In this document: one piece after another, positions 27,533 through 35,877 of the stretch
How positions within the stretch are numbered: the first letter of the stretch is position 1
Layout: each line of letters opens with the position of its first letter
DNA from: an uncultured Rhodospirillales bacterium
Lineage (GTDB): Bacteria > Pseudomonadota > Alphaproteobacteria > Rhodospirillales > UBA2165
DNA: 50,755 bases
Assembly: GCA_905614355.1 (NCBI GenBank)
Contig: CAJQSN010000052.1
Coordinates: 1 to 50,755 of the forward strand
Direction: 5' to 3'
The notes under the pieces: model-generated
Seen by the model: the letters and a program-made list of their open reading frames with translations, nothing else
Databases searched by the model: none
Told to the model about the DNA's origin: nothing
Made by a program: the position numbers and the translations under genes

Positions 27533-27784
27533 ATGGAAACTCTCCGCAAAAGAATTTTTTATAAGGCGACCCACCGCGGGTTGCAAGAAACTGATAAAAT
27601 AATAGGTGGTTTTGCAGAACAGGAATTGAATAAATTGAGCCTGGATCATTTATGCGACTTTGATAAGTTGCTCGATGTTCCTGATGTTGATCTATTAAAC
27701 TGGATTTTGGGGAGAGAGGATGTTCCTAAATCATTTGACAATGAGATTTTTAGATTAATAGTGAGTTTTAAAGAAAGTTTGTAA
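27533..27784 (+). CDS. sdhE: FAD assembly factor SdhE (succinate dehydrogenase assembly factor 2)
   Basis: 83 residues, family length about 80-95. The conserved RG motif is in YKATHRGLQETDKIIGGFA, where the RGxxE arginine-glycine is needed for covalent flavinylation of SdhA. It is followed by the typical small five-helix pattern with LLDVPDVDLLNWILGREDVP. It acts in the cytosol on the succinate dehydrogenase flavoprotein. It lies 4 bases upstream of mfd and is divergent from recG, the standard alphaproteobacterial context. Confidence 0.94.
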   Translation: METLRKRIFYKATHRGLQETDKIIGGFAEQELNKLSLDHLCDFDKLLDVPDVDLLNWILGREDVPKSFDNEIFRLIVSFKESL

Positions 27785-27788
27785 TAAA

Positions 27789-30700
27789 TTGTTGGATATA
27801 AAAAAAATACTAGAGAGTTTAGAAGATACCATCGTCGCTGGAGTTCCAGATGGTTACGACGGTATTGTATTGGATCAGTTTGTCCAGGAAGGAAAATCAG
27901 TATTATTTGTTGCCCGTGATGACCGTCGAATGGCTGCAATTGGAGCTAGTTTAGAATTTTTTTCGCCTGGATCTGAAGTGATTCAATTTCCGGCTTGGGA
28001 TTGTTTGCCGTATGACCGTGTTTCGCCCAAAAATGATATTATTGCAGCGAGGGTTGACGCACTTACTAAGTTGGCAGATTTGAATGGTACTCACTTTCGA
28101 ATTGTTTTGACCACTGTTGCTGCTTTATTGCAGCGTGTTCCTGCTAGTAAAACGTTAAGAGGTTCAACTTTATTGTTTGGAGCTGGTGGACAAACACTGC
28201 GCGATGTTTTAATGGAATACCTCCAGAATAATGGTTACGGTCGTAGCGAAACCGTTATGGAACCGGGGGAGTATGCGATTCGTGGTGGGATTATTGATCT
28301 TTTTCCTCCAGGATTTATCGAGCCACTTCGTTTGGATTTCTTTGGTGATGAGTTAGATTCTATTCGTACCTTTGAGGCTTTTAGCCAGCGTACCAGCGGC
28401 AGTTGTAAGAGTTTTACGCTTAAGCCATATAATGAGATTTCTCTTGATGAAGATGCGATCAGTCGGTTTCGTATTGGCTATCGTGCAGTCTTTGGATCAG
28501 TTTCGGACAAGGATCCTCTATACGGGGATATTTCCGAAGGACGTACTCATGCAGGTATGGAACATTGGCTACCTCTTTTTCATGAAGAGATGGAGACACT
28601 CGTTGATTATGTTCAAAATTTTGTTGTCATATTTGATTATCAGGTAGAAGAGGCAGCAATTTCGCGTTTGGAACTTATTCGTGAATGTTATGCTGCTCGT
28701 TCAGATATGAAAGCTCGAGGTCTTTCGGTATCTGAAATTACTTATAATCCATTACCAATTAATAACCTTTACCTCTCCCTTGATGAATTAGACATAGCCT
28801 TTTCTGGCCGTAAGAAGGTTAAATTTCAATCTTTTTCTGCACCTAAAACCCAGTTAAGAACGATAGATGCTGGTGGAAAACCCGGTTTTAGTTTTGCAGA
28901 AGCGCGGGCACTACCAACTGTAAATATTTATGATGCTCTTCGAGACCATATTAATGACGCTAATGAGGCGGGACGTTCTGTGATTATTGGGGCATTCTCA
29001 GAGGGATCAGGTGAACGCCTTCTTGGAATTTTGAAAACACACGATATCCTTGTATCCACAAATCCAGAAGGTTTGATCCGTTTAGCCGTTTTAAAATTGG
29101 AGTGCGGATTTATAGCACCAGGATTAGAGCTAATAACTGAGCAAGATATTTTAGGCGATAGATTAAGTTCACCAAAGCGCCGCAAAATTCGGGCAGAAAA
29201 TTTTATAGCAGAGACCTCAGTGCTCAGTGCTGGTGACTTAGTGGTTCACATGGATCATGGTATAGGCCGCTTCGAAGAACTTGTAACACTTAATTTAACT
29301 GATTCTGGTGCTCCGCATGATTGTTTACGTTTAATTTATTACGGCGGTGACAAGCTATTTCTGCCGGTTGAAAATATTGAAATTATTTCACGCTACGGAG
29401 AGGGCACCGAAACTGCTCGTTTGGATAAGCTAGGTGGCGTAGCGTGGCAGGCGAGAAAGTCTGAGCTTAAGAAACGTATTCGTGAAATAGCAGATAGGCT
29501 CATTGCGGTTGCGGCAGCACGAGAGTTAAAAATGGCTGATACGTTGGTGCCACAACCGGCTGCGTTTGATGAGTTCTGTTCAGGATTTGCGTTTACCGAG
29601 ACCGAGGATCAGGAGCGAGCTATCAATGATGTTATTGAAGATTTGGGGAGTGGTCGGCCAATGGATCGACTTATTTGCGGTGATGTCGGTTTTGGTAAGA
29701 CAGAAGTTGCCTTACGTGCTGCTTTTATTGCTGCTATGGAAGGTAAACAAGTAGCCATTGTTGTTCCCACGACACTATTATCGCGCCAGCACACTAGGGT
29801 ATTTGAATTACGTTTTGCAGATTTTCCGATCCAGGTGCGCCAACTGTCACGTTTAGTGTCTAAAAAGGAGACAGAGGAAACTAAATTGGGTCTAGAAACA
29901 GGTAAAATAGATATTGTTATTGGCACGCATGCCTTACTTGGTCAAAGCATTAAATTTGATCGTCTTGGGTTGCTAATTATTGATGAGGAGCAACACTTTG
30001 GGGTTATCCATAAAGAACATTTAAAATCAATGAAGAATAATGTGCATGTACTTACTTTAACTGCAACCCCAATTCCACGCACCTTACAAATGGCACTAAC
30101 TGGCGTAAGGCAACTAAGCTTAATTACCACACCTCCCGTGGACCGGTTAGCGGTTAGAACTTTTATCCTACCATACGATCCAGTTATTGTGCGTGAAGCG
30201 ATCCAACGCGAGCGTTACCGCGGGGGACAAATATTTTATGTTTGCCCAAGAGTATCAGATCTTAGTCATATTGAAGAGGAATTACGTGAATTAGTTCCTG
30301 ATTTAAGAATTACACGGGCCCACGGTCAAATGCCGCCAAATAAACTTGAAGACGTTATGAATGCATTTTATGACGGTACATACGACTTATTATTGGCTAC
30401 AAATATTGTAGAATCTGGACTTGATCTTCCTAATGTAAATACCATAATTTTGCATCGTTCTGACATGTTTGGGTTATCTCAACTCTATCAATTACGTGGA
30501 CGCATTGGCCGTTCAAAGGTTAGAGGTTACGCTTATTTTACAATCTCACCTAAACGTTCTTTGTCCACGCCAGCAATGAAACGGCTGGAAGTAATGCAAT
30601 CATTAGATACACTGGGTGCTGGTTTCACTCTAGCAAGCCATGATCTAGATATTCGGGGAGCTGGAAATCTCTTGGGTGATGAGCAGACCGGACATATTAA

Positions 30701-31241
30701 GGAGGTCGGTGTTGAGCTATATCAAACTATGCTTGAAGAAGCAGTCGCAGAGGCCAAGTCGACGGGGGATAATGAAGATAATATTGTGGATAAGTGGACC
30801 CCGCAAATTGATATAGGTATCCCAGTATTAATTCCTAGTGATTATGTGCAAGAATTGGGCGTACGCCTATCTCTCTATCGCCGTATTTCTAATCTTTTGA
30901 ACGAATCAGAAATAGAATCCTTTGCTGCAGAAATGATTGATCGTTTTGGTTCCCTTCCGATTGAAGTTACAAATTTATTGGAAACTGTCGCCATAAAAAG
31001 GCTGTGTTTAGCTGCTGGAGTTGAAAAAGTTGATGCAGGTTCTAAAGGTGCGGTTATAGCATTCCGCCATAATGAATTTAAAAACACTGCTGGCCTTGTT
31101 GAGTTTATTAACACGCAAGCAGGAACAATAAAAATCCGACCTGATCACAAACTTGTTTTTATGCGAAAATGGGAAGATGCAGCTGCGCGTCTGGTTGGGG
31201 TCCAGTACCTGATTAAAGAGCTTTGTAAAATTGCGGCTTAA
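27789..31241 (+). CDS. mfd: Transcription-repair coupling factor Mfd
   Basis: 1150 residues. The UvrB-homology N-terminal region includes FPAWDCLPYDRVSPKNDI and EPGEYAIRGGIIDLFPPG. The RNA-polymerase-interacting domain contains GDLVVHMDHGIGRFEELV and YYGGDKLFLPVENIEIISRY. The translocase motor has Walker A GDVGFGKTEVALRAAF near residue 635, DEEQHFGVIHKE near 730, TATPIPRTLQMALTG, and LYQLRGRIGRSKVRGYA. The TRG region and C-terminal autoinhibitory domain follow. Mfd removes RNA polymerase stalled at lesions and recruits UvrA. The start is TTG at 27789 (or 27792), 4 bases after sdhE, so translation is probably coupled. Confidence 0.97.
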   Translation: MLDIKKILESLEDTIVAGVPDGYDGIVLDQFVQEGKSVLFVARDDRRMAAIGASLEFFSPGSEVIQFPAWDCLPYDRVSPKNDIIAARVDALTKLADLNGTHFRIVLTTVAALLQRVPASKTLRGSTLLFGAGGQTLRDVLMEYLQNNGYGRSETVMEPGEYAIRGGIIDLFPPGFIEPLRLDFFGDELDSIRTFEAFSQRTSGSCKSFTLKPYNEISLDEDAISRFRIGYRAVFGSVSDKDPLYGDISEGRTHAGMEHWLPLFHEEMETLVDYVQNFVVIFDYQVEEAAISRLELIRECYAARSDMKARGLSVSEITYNPLPINNLYLSLDELDIAFSGRKKVKFQSFSAPKTQLRTIDAGGKPGFSFAEARALPTVNIYDALRDHINDANEAGRSVIIGAFSEGSGERLLGILKTHDILVSTNPEGLIRLAVLKLECGFIAPGLELITEQDILGDRLSSPKRRKIRAENFIAETSVLSAGDLVVHMDHGIGRFEELVTLNLTDSGAPHDCLRLIYYGGDKLFLPVENIEIISRYGEGTETARLDKLGGVAWQARKSELKKRIREIADRLIAVAAARELKMADTLVPQPAAFDEFCSGFAFTETEDQERAINDVIEDLGSGRPMDRLICGDVGFGKTEVALRAAFIAAMEGKQVAIVVPTTLLSRQHTRVFELRFADFPIQVRQLSRLVSKKETEETKLGLETGKIDIVIGTHALLGQSIKFDRLGLLIIDEEQHFGVIHKEHLKSMKNNVHVLTLTATPIPRTLQMALTGVRQLSLITTPPVDRLAVRTFILPYDPVIVREAIQRERYRGGQIFYVCPRVSDLSHIEEELRELVPDLRITRAHGQMPPNKLEDVMNAFYDGTYDLLLATNIVESGLDLPNVNTIILHRSDMFGLSQLYQLRGRIGRSKVRGYAYFTISPKRSLSTPAMKRLEVMQSLDTLGAGFTLASHDLDIRGAGNLLGDEQTGHIKEVGVELYQTMLEEAVAEAKSTGDNEDNIVDKWTPQIDIGIPVLIPSDYVQELGVRLSLYRRISNLLNESEIESFAAEMIDRFGSLPIEVTNLLETVAIKRLCLAAGVEKVDAGSKGAVIAFRHNEFKNTAGLVEFINTQAGTIKIRPDHKLVFMRKWEDAAARLVGVQYLIKELCKIAA

Positions 31242-31267
31242 TAAGCATTAGAAATAGATTTTATAAA

Positions 31268-31813
31268 CTAGCGAATACTGTTTAGAATTTGAGAAAGTTT
31301 TTCAATTCCTAAATATTCTTGTTTCCCATGGCCATAAATAATTTGACCTGTTTTATTGAAAATAAAACTCATTGGGACATTTGTAAGAGGTGAAAAGTGG
31401 GTTTCTATTTCTTGATTTGACCTAATGACACGGATAATTGGATGAAAACTCCGGACAAGATTATTCAAACGGCCTGGAGGGGCTTTTCCATCGCGGTTTT
31501 CTCCCCAATTAATAGCTATAATACTAATCTTTTTTATACCACCCTTGTTAAGAAATTCACTGAGTTGCACGAACTCGGCTCTGCAAGCGCCTCACCAGCT
31601 TGCAAAAAAAGTTATAAGAATTGGTATATCGGTAAATGTTGCTTTCGTGATATTTTTCCCAAGGATAGGATTGGATTTTATTAATATGTCTTTTAGGTTT
31701 TGTGAAAGGTTAAGTGTTTTATTGGTCTCCGCTTGGGTAACGCTAGGAATAAAAAAAATATTAAATAAAAGTAAAAACAAAAAATACCTTAATTTTGTAG
31801 AATTATTACCCAT
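31268..31813 (-). CDS. TlpA/thioredoxin-like protein with in-frame TGA at the first active-site Cys (candidate selenoprotein, U-x-x-C)
   Basis: Read through the TGA at 31592-31594, this is one 181-residue protein. A hydrophobic signal or anchor (residues 9-28, ending SVTQAE) precedes a thioredoxin fold: ILITFFASW-[TGA]-GACRAEF, then the strand KKISIIAINWGENRDGK, then NVPMSFIFNKTGQIIYGHG with the cis-proline before the last strands. TlpA/ResA proteins have WCxxC exactly here, so the TGA replaces the N-terminal redox Cys (residue 74) while Cys77 remains. The frame continues 107 sense codons to a normal stop. AAAGG lies 8 nt before the ATG. A selenocysteine readthrough is the attractive reading; a nonsense mutation or base-call error is the alternative. 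It follows the FMN oxidase gene by 92 bases on the same strand. Confidence 0.72.
31562..31594 (-). promoter_or_regulatory. Candidate bacterial SECIS hairpin after the in-frame TGA
   Basis: On the minus strand, the TGA (31594-31592) is followed after 15 nt by GAGTT-CGTGC-AACTC (31576-31562), a perfect 5-bp stem with a 5-nt loop. The loop starts 20 nt after the TGA and has G at its second position. Bacterial SECIS elements lie inside the coding sequence just after the UGA, with a small apical loop that has a G among its first bases. An alternative TTGCA/TGCAA stem (31586-31582 with 31569-31565) competes. The hairpin is short, so it could be chance. Confidence 0.45.
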
Positions 31814-31905
31814 AGTTTTTACCTTTAGTTGTTTAACTGGTTAACCATTTAAAAAATTATTTTTCTGACAAGTGAAAACGGTTAGCTCGTCTAGATAGAG
31901 TTGGG

Positions 31906-33054
31906 TTATTTGTTGTGCCAAATATATTCTGAATTTAACTCTACTATATGTTTACACCCGATTTGGGCGAGTGTTTTGTCGACCTCATTCACTATTAGGT
32001 CAAGGACAAACTCGGCCCCTGGTTCATTGAGTGCCCCTAAGCCATACATAAATGTGCGCCCTGTGAAAGTAAATGAAGCACCTGAAGCAAAGGCTTTAAT
32101 AATGTCGGTGCCGCAACGAACTCCGCTATCCAACATTACGGTCAATTCAGGGTCGGCTGCGTTGACTATCTGAGGTAGTGCTTCGATCGTAGATGGAGCG
32201 CTATCCAATTGGCGGCCACCATGATTAGAAATGATTATACCATCAGCGCCAACGCGCATGGCAGCTTTTGTAGACTTGGGCGAAAGAATACCTTTTATGA
32301 CAAATGTACCATCCCACGAATCTCTAACTCGTTTTATTAAATCTTCATTTAATCTGGCTGAAACTTGAAGAACTTGAGCTGCGTTTAAAGATTGATTTTT
32401 TGTAATGTTTTTCATGTATGGCATCATAGTTTTAAATTGAGGAACACCATTTATTAAGGTGTCGAGTGCCCATCGTGGTTTTCTCATTATGTCCATAATC
32501 ACTTTGGGCGTCATTTTAAAGGGTATTGTAAAGTTATTGCGAAGATCCCGAAGTCTTATTGAGGGTTCTGGTATATCAACAGTCAATACTAGGACCTTTA
32601 TCCCTGATTCCTTAGCGCGTTTGATTAAATCAAAACAAATGTAATCCTCGCCAGGTATATAAAGCTGAAACCACGTATGATCAGGGGCTATTTTTGCAAT
32701 TTCTTCTATAGAAGAAGTTCCAACGGCACTCAACAGGTAGGGTATATTTCGTTCCTTTGCCAATTTGGCCAGAATTTTATCCGCATTCGGCCAAATTAAA
32801 TTTGCAAGGCCCATTGGAGAGATCCCAACTGGTGCGTCATAGACATGCCCGAATAGTGTGACTTTCTGATTTCGATTGGTTACGTCGCGTAGGTATTCGG
32901 GTTGGAGAGTAATATTTTTAAATCCAAATCGATTACGATGAATATTTTCTTCAGTACCTGCACCACCATCTAGATAGTCGAAGGCAAGCTTAGGTATTCT
33001 TTTTTTTGCCTGCGACCTTAATTCGTCGATTGTAAAATATTTATTTAGGTTCAT
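31906..33054 (-). CDS. FMN-dependent alpha-hydroxy-acid oxidase/dehydrogenase
   Basis: 382 residues from the ATG at 33054 (MNLNKYFTIDELRSQAKKRI). The open frame extends to a TTG overlapping the upstream stop, but the ATG matches the family start. Family hallmarks are FDYLDGGAGTEENIHRNRFGF, VGISPMGLANLIWPNADKILA, and the FMN/active-site motif IISNHGGRQLDSAPSTIEALPQI (Ser-Asn-His-Gly-Gly-Arg-Gln), with MLDSGVRCGTDIIKAFASGA binding phosphate. The enzyme oxidises lactate, glycolate, mandelate or a similar 2-hydroxy acid to a 2-oxo acid; which one is not clear. It lies 35 bases after the FrnE-like gene and upstream of the TGA-containing thioredoxin, probably in one minus-strand transcript. Confidence 0.92.
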   Translation of the reverse strand: MNLNKYFTIDELRSQAKKRIPKLAFDYLDGGAGTEENIHRNRFGFKNITLQPEYLRDVTNRNQKVTLFGHVYDAPVGISPMGLANLIWPNADKILAKLAKERNIPYLLSAVGTSSIEEIAKIAPDHTWFQLYIPGEDYICFDLIKRAKESGIKVLVLTVDIPEPSIRLRDLRNNFTIPFKMTPKVIMDIMRKPRWALDTLINGVPQFKTMMPYMKNITKNQSLNAAQVLQVSARLNEDLIKRVRDSWDGTFVIKGILSPKSTKAAMRVGADGIIISNHGGRQLDSAPSTIEALPQIVNAADPELTVMLDSGVRCGTDIIKAFASGASFTFTGRTFMYGLGALNEPGAEFVLDLIVNEVDKTLAQIGCKHIVELNSEYIWHNK

Positions 33055-33089
33055 TGCCGTTAATTTATTTATGTGTTGGAAAGAATATA

Positions 33090-33743
33090 TCAAAAAATAG
33101 GATTATTAGATTTATTGATGTTATCGTTTGTTATATTTAGCATACGAAGAAGAATTTTAGTGTCCTGTGCCCCTGATATTGAAAATTTTTCATCAAAAAT
33201 AAATGCAGGAACGCCATTTATACCTAAGCGCAAAGTACGCTGGTTTTGAGCAAGAATTTCAAGGGTATCTTTGTCACTATAAAGGTATTTCCTAACCTCG
33301 GAGCTATCATAGCCTAATTCTGTTGCAATACCTATAAGAACCGACCGATTCCCAATGTCTTTTCCCATCATAAAGTAATTTTGGTAAAGAGACTCCAACA
33401 TCTCAGCACCTCGGTTATTACGAATTGCTAGTTTAACCATTCTATGTGAATCTAAGGAATTTGGGGCTCGCTTTATTCTAGTAAACTCAAATTTTAAATT
33501 AAGGTCTTTAGCTGTTTCATTAATCGTATTATTTAAATTTTTAATTTCAACCTTTCCACCGAATTTATATTGCATGTATTCCTCGTAATCCATGCCCTCT
33601 ACAGGCATTCCTGGATTGAGAAAATATGTATGCCAAATAATCTCGAAATTTGAATGTTGTTGCTGATCTAGCAATAAATCTAGCCGCCGTTTCCCAATGA
33701 AACACCAAGGGCAGATTGTGTCGAATATTACGTCAATACGCAT
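33090..33743 (-). CDS. DsbA-family oxidoreductase, FrnE-like
   Basis: 217 residues with no signal peptide. The N-terminal strand VIFDTICPWCFIGKRRLD carries the CPWC redox motif on the thioredoxin fold. A helical insertion follows and then the cis-proline strand GINGVPAFIFDEKFSISGAQ, the layout of the DsbA/FrnE and 2-hydroxychromene-2-carboxylate isomerase group. It is cytosolic and probably catalyses thiol-disulfide exchange or isomerisation. Characterised FrnE proteins act in oxidative-stress protein folding. It is the first gene of the minus-strand run FrnE-like, FMN oxidase, TlpA-like, so two of three neighbours are thioredoxin-fold proteins. Confidence 0.9.
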   Translation of the reverse strand: MRIDVIFDTICPWCFIGKRRLDLLLDQQQHSNFEIIWHTYFLNPGMPVEGMDYEEYMQYKFGGKVEIKNLNNTINETAKDLNLKFEFTRIKRAPNSLDSHRMVKLAIRNNRGAEMLESLYQNYFMMGKDIGNRSVLIGIATELGYDSSEVRKYLYSDKDTLEILAQNQRTLRLGINGVPAFIFDEKFSISGAQDTKILLRMLNITNDNINKSNNPIF

Positions 33744-33932
33744 AAAGTAATTTAGTTTTATTTTCCCCTAAATTCAATATTGAACTATTTTTTTATCATA
33801 AGATAGGTGATTTAGCGGAATTCAGTTTTGCCTGGATTTATAGTCAAACTGGAAGATCTAAGACATCTATTGTAAAATATTTTTTTTCATGGCAATTTAA
33901 AAGATTACTTTTATTTGTAAAAGAATTATCAA

Positions 33933-35177
33933 ATGGCGCTAAACAAAAATTTCGGCGGCATTAGTCGTGTCTTTAATAATCAAAATTATCGTTATTACTG
34001 GGTTGGTGGTGCAACCTCAATCTTAGGATTTTGGTTGAGTAAGTTAGCACTTGGATTGTTAACATGGCAGTTAACCCATTCGCCATTATGGCTTGGTGTT
34101 ATCGGCTTTTCAGCTACTTTTCCAACGGCTATTTTTTCACCATTTTCTGGTGCCATTGCAGACCGTTATGGACTTAGAAAAATAGCTTTATTTGCAATCT
34201 CTGCATCAGCAATAATATCTTTTGTTATAGGTATATTTACGTATTTCGATGCAATGACAATTGAATTACTTGCTATCTTAGTTTTAATTCAAGGAGTTAC
34301 GCTTGCGTTTGATTTACCATCGCGCCAGGCCCTAGTTTATTATGCTGTCCCAAAAGATGATCTCTCATCGGCTATTGCACTAAATACCACGACATTTCAT
34401 TTAGGTGCGTTTATCGGCCCTGCACTATTCGCATTATTAAACCCCTTTTTTGGCATATCATTTGCCTTCTTTTTTAATTCATTTACATTTTTAGTTTTTG
34501 CTGGAGCTTTGATGGCCATGGAATTGAAGCCGAGTTCCCCTAGAGATGCAGGTGGTCCAACAATATTGGCAGATATGATCGAGGGAATTCGTTATACTTA
34601 CGTTCATCCTGGTATATTTGCCGTTCTTGCTATTACATTAGTATCACATCTCTTCATTCGACCGTATATTGATTTATTACCGGCTTTCGCAGATGCGGTT
34701 TTTAATGCAGGTGAGAACGGTTTTGCGATGCTTGCTGGGGCCTCTGGTTTGGGGTCGTTTGCTGGTGGTGTATGGCTCTCTATTAGGGGTAGGAATGAAG
34801 GTCTAACGCGCATTTTATGTCTAGGAATTTTTGGTTCTGCATTATTTCTTATTATTTTTGCATCTACTAAAAGTTATTTTTTAGGCTTAATTTGTATGGG
34901 AGCCCTGGGATTTTGTTTAATAACAATGGCGGTTTCCTCTCAAAGCTTAATTCAAAATTCTGTAGATTCAACCAAGCGGGCTAGGGTTATCAGCTTAAGC
35001 ACCGGTATCGCGGTTGGTTTTCCTGCTGTTGGCGCCCTGGTTCTTGGTCTGTTTAGTGATTTTTTTGGGGTACAAGGCCCAACTTTGGTGGCTGGTTTAT
35101 TTTGTTTAATTTATTCTGGCTGGTCGGTCAGGCGGTTGTTAAGTCAATCAAGTTCTTTAGAGTTAAATTTAAAATAA
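33933..35177 (+). CDS. MFS transporter (MFS_3/EntS-like exporter)
   Basis: 414 residues with 12 hydrophobic segments. The start is FNNQNYRYYWVGGATSILGFWLSKLALGLLTWQL, which is typical of the MFS_3 family that includes enterobactin exporter EntS. The loop 2-3 signature of the major facilitator superfamily is visible as GAIADRYGLRKIALFA. The second half starts near residue 220 (GIRYTYVHPGIFAVLAITLVS). It probably exports a small molecule by proton antiport; the substrate is unknown. No siderophore genes are nearby. It converges with the DUF2786-like gene 54 bases downstream. Confidence 0.88.
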   Translation: MALNKNFGGISRVFNNQNYRYYWVGGATSILGFWLSKLALGLLTWQLTHSPLWLGVIGFSATFPTAIFSPFSGAIADRYGLRKIALFAISASAIISFVIGIFTYFDAMTIELLAILVLIQGVTLAFDLPSRQALVYYAVPKDDLSSAIALNTTTFHLGAFIGPALFALLNPFFGISFAFFFNSFTFLVFAGALMAMELKPSSPRDAGGPTILADMIEGIRYTYVHPGIFAVLAITLVSHLFIRPYIDLLPAFADAVFNAGENGFAMLAGASGLGSFAGGVWLSIRGRNEGLTRILCLGIFGSALFLIIFASTKSYFLGLICMGALGFCLITMAVSSQSLIQNSVDSTKRARVISLSTGIAVGFPAVGALVLGLFSDFFGVQGPTLVAGLFCLIYSGWSVRRLLSQSSSLELNLK

Positions 35178-35230
35178 GCAAACCATGACCATAATTCTAC
35201 TCAGCAATCTATTATATAACCTTTTAAATA

Positions 35231-35770
35231 TCAGGCAGCATTGCGTGATTTTAATTTCATTGCGATAATTTTATAGACGTCTAAACCGGTTATATCAGAA
35301 ATTTCTTCGCAGGAAAGAGAGGTTTCGTTTAGTAATATATTTGTGTGGGCCTCCGGGTTTCTTCGAGTTTTGCTATTTTGGCGTCGGGCACTTGCAGCCT
35401 CTTGCGCAGCCTTTTTCGCATTTTCGGCTTTATCCAGGCCCCGTTCTTTAGCTTGATCCATTGCTGTTTGCCATTGCTTTTTTTCTTCTTCAGCGCTTTG
35501 TTGATTTGCTACAATATTTGAAGCATCTTTAGTTTTAACAGGTTGTTGATATAAGCCTTCCGTTATTGAATTTTTATTAGAAGTTTTCTCATCTGGTTTC
35601 CAGCGAGCAGCTTCATCTAGCGTCATATTATATTTTTGGGCAATACGCGTAGCTGCAGCTAGAGCATTCTCACGTTCTCCAGGGTATTTACTGTCGTTTG
35701 CTAGTTCTAAAAGGTTTCGAAAACGGTTTCTTTCTGCCTCTGTAAAATAGTTGTTAATAGTAGACCTCAA
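35231..35770 (-). CDS. DUF2786-like protein with HTH-like C-terminus
   Basis: 179 residues from a TTG start. The N-terminus RFRNLLELANDSKYPGERENALAAATRIAQKYNMTLDEA matches the helix-turn pattern of DUF2786. The middle (about 85-140) is a highly charged, Ala/Lys/Glu/Gln-rich helix that probably forms a coiled coil or disordered arm. The last 35 residues contain LSCEEISDITGLDVYKIIAMKLK, which looks like a small helix-turn-helix. DNA or RNA binding is therefore possible but unproven. There is no good ribosome-binding site before the TTG. The function is unknown. Confidence 0.7.
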   Translation of the reverse strand: MRSTINNYFTEAERNRFRNLLELANDSKYPGERENALAAATRIAQKYNMTLDEAARWKPDEKTSNKNSITEGLYQQPVKTKDASNIVANQQSAEEEKKQWQTAMDQAKERGLDKAENAKKAAQEAASARRQNSKTRRNPEAHTNILLNETSLSCEEISDITGLDVYKIIAMKLKSRNAA

Positions 35771-35877
35771 TCAATTGTTAAAAAAATTATATAATAGTAT
35801 TAATACAAATTAATATTCTTATCATCAAGAAATAAGATACTTACCCAATACAAGTATAATGTGGAATTGGGTTATTT

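Noticed and set aside
31592-31594. TGA recoded as tryptophan genome-wide
   Set aside because: TGA is used as a normal stop elsewhere in the window, for example in the ATGA overlaps at 6415, 39427 and 45903, and Trp is encoded by TGG directly before this codon.
31442-31844. Plus-strand ORFs of 80 and 99 codons across the TGA region
   Set aside because: They lie antisense to the thioredoxin-like frame, lack ribosome sites and encode no recognisable domain.
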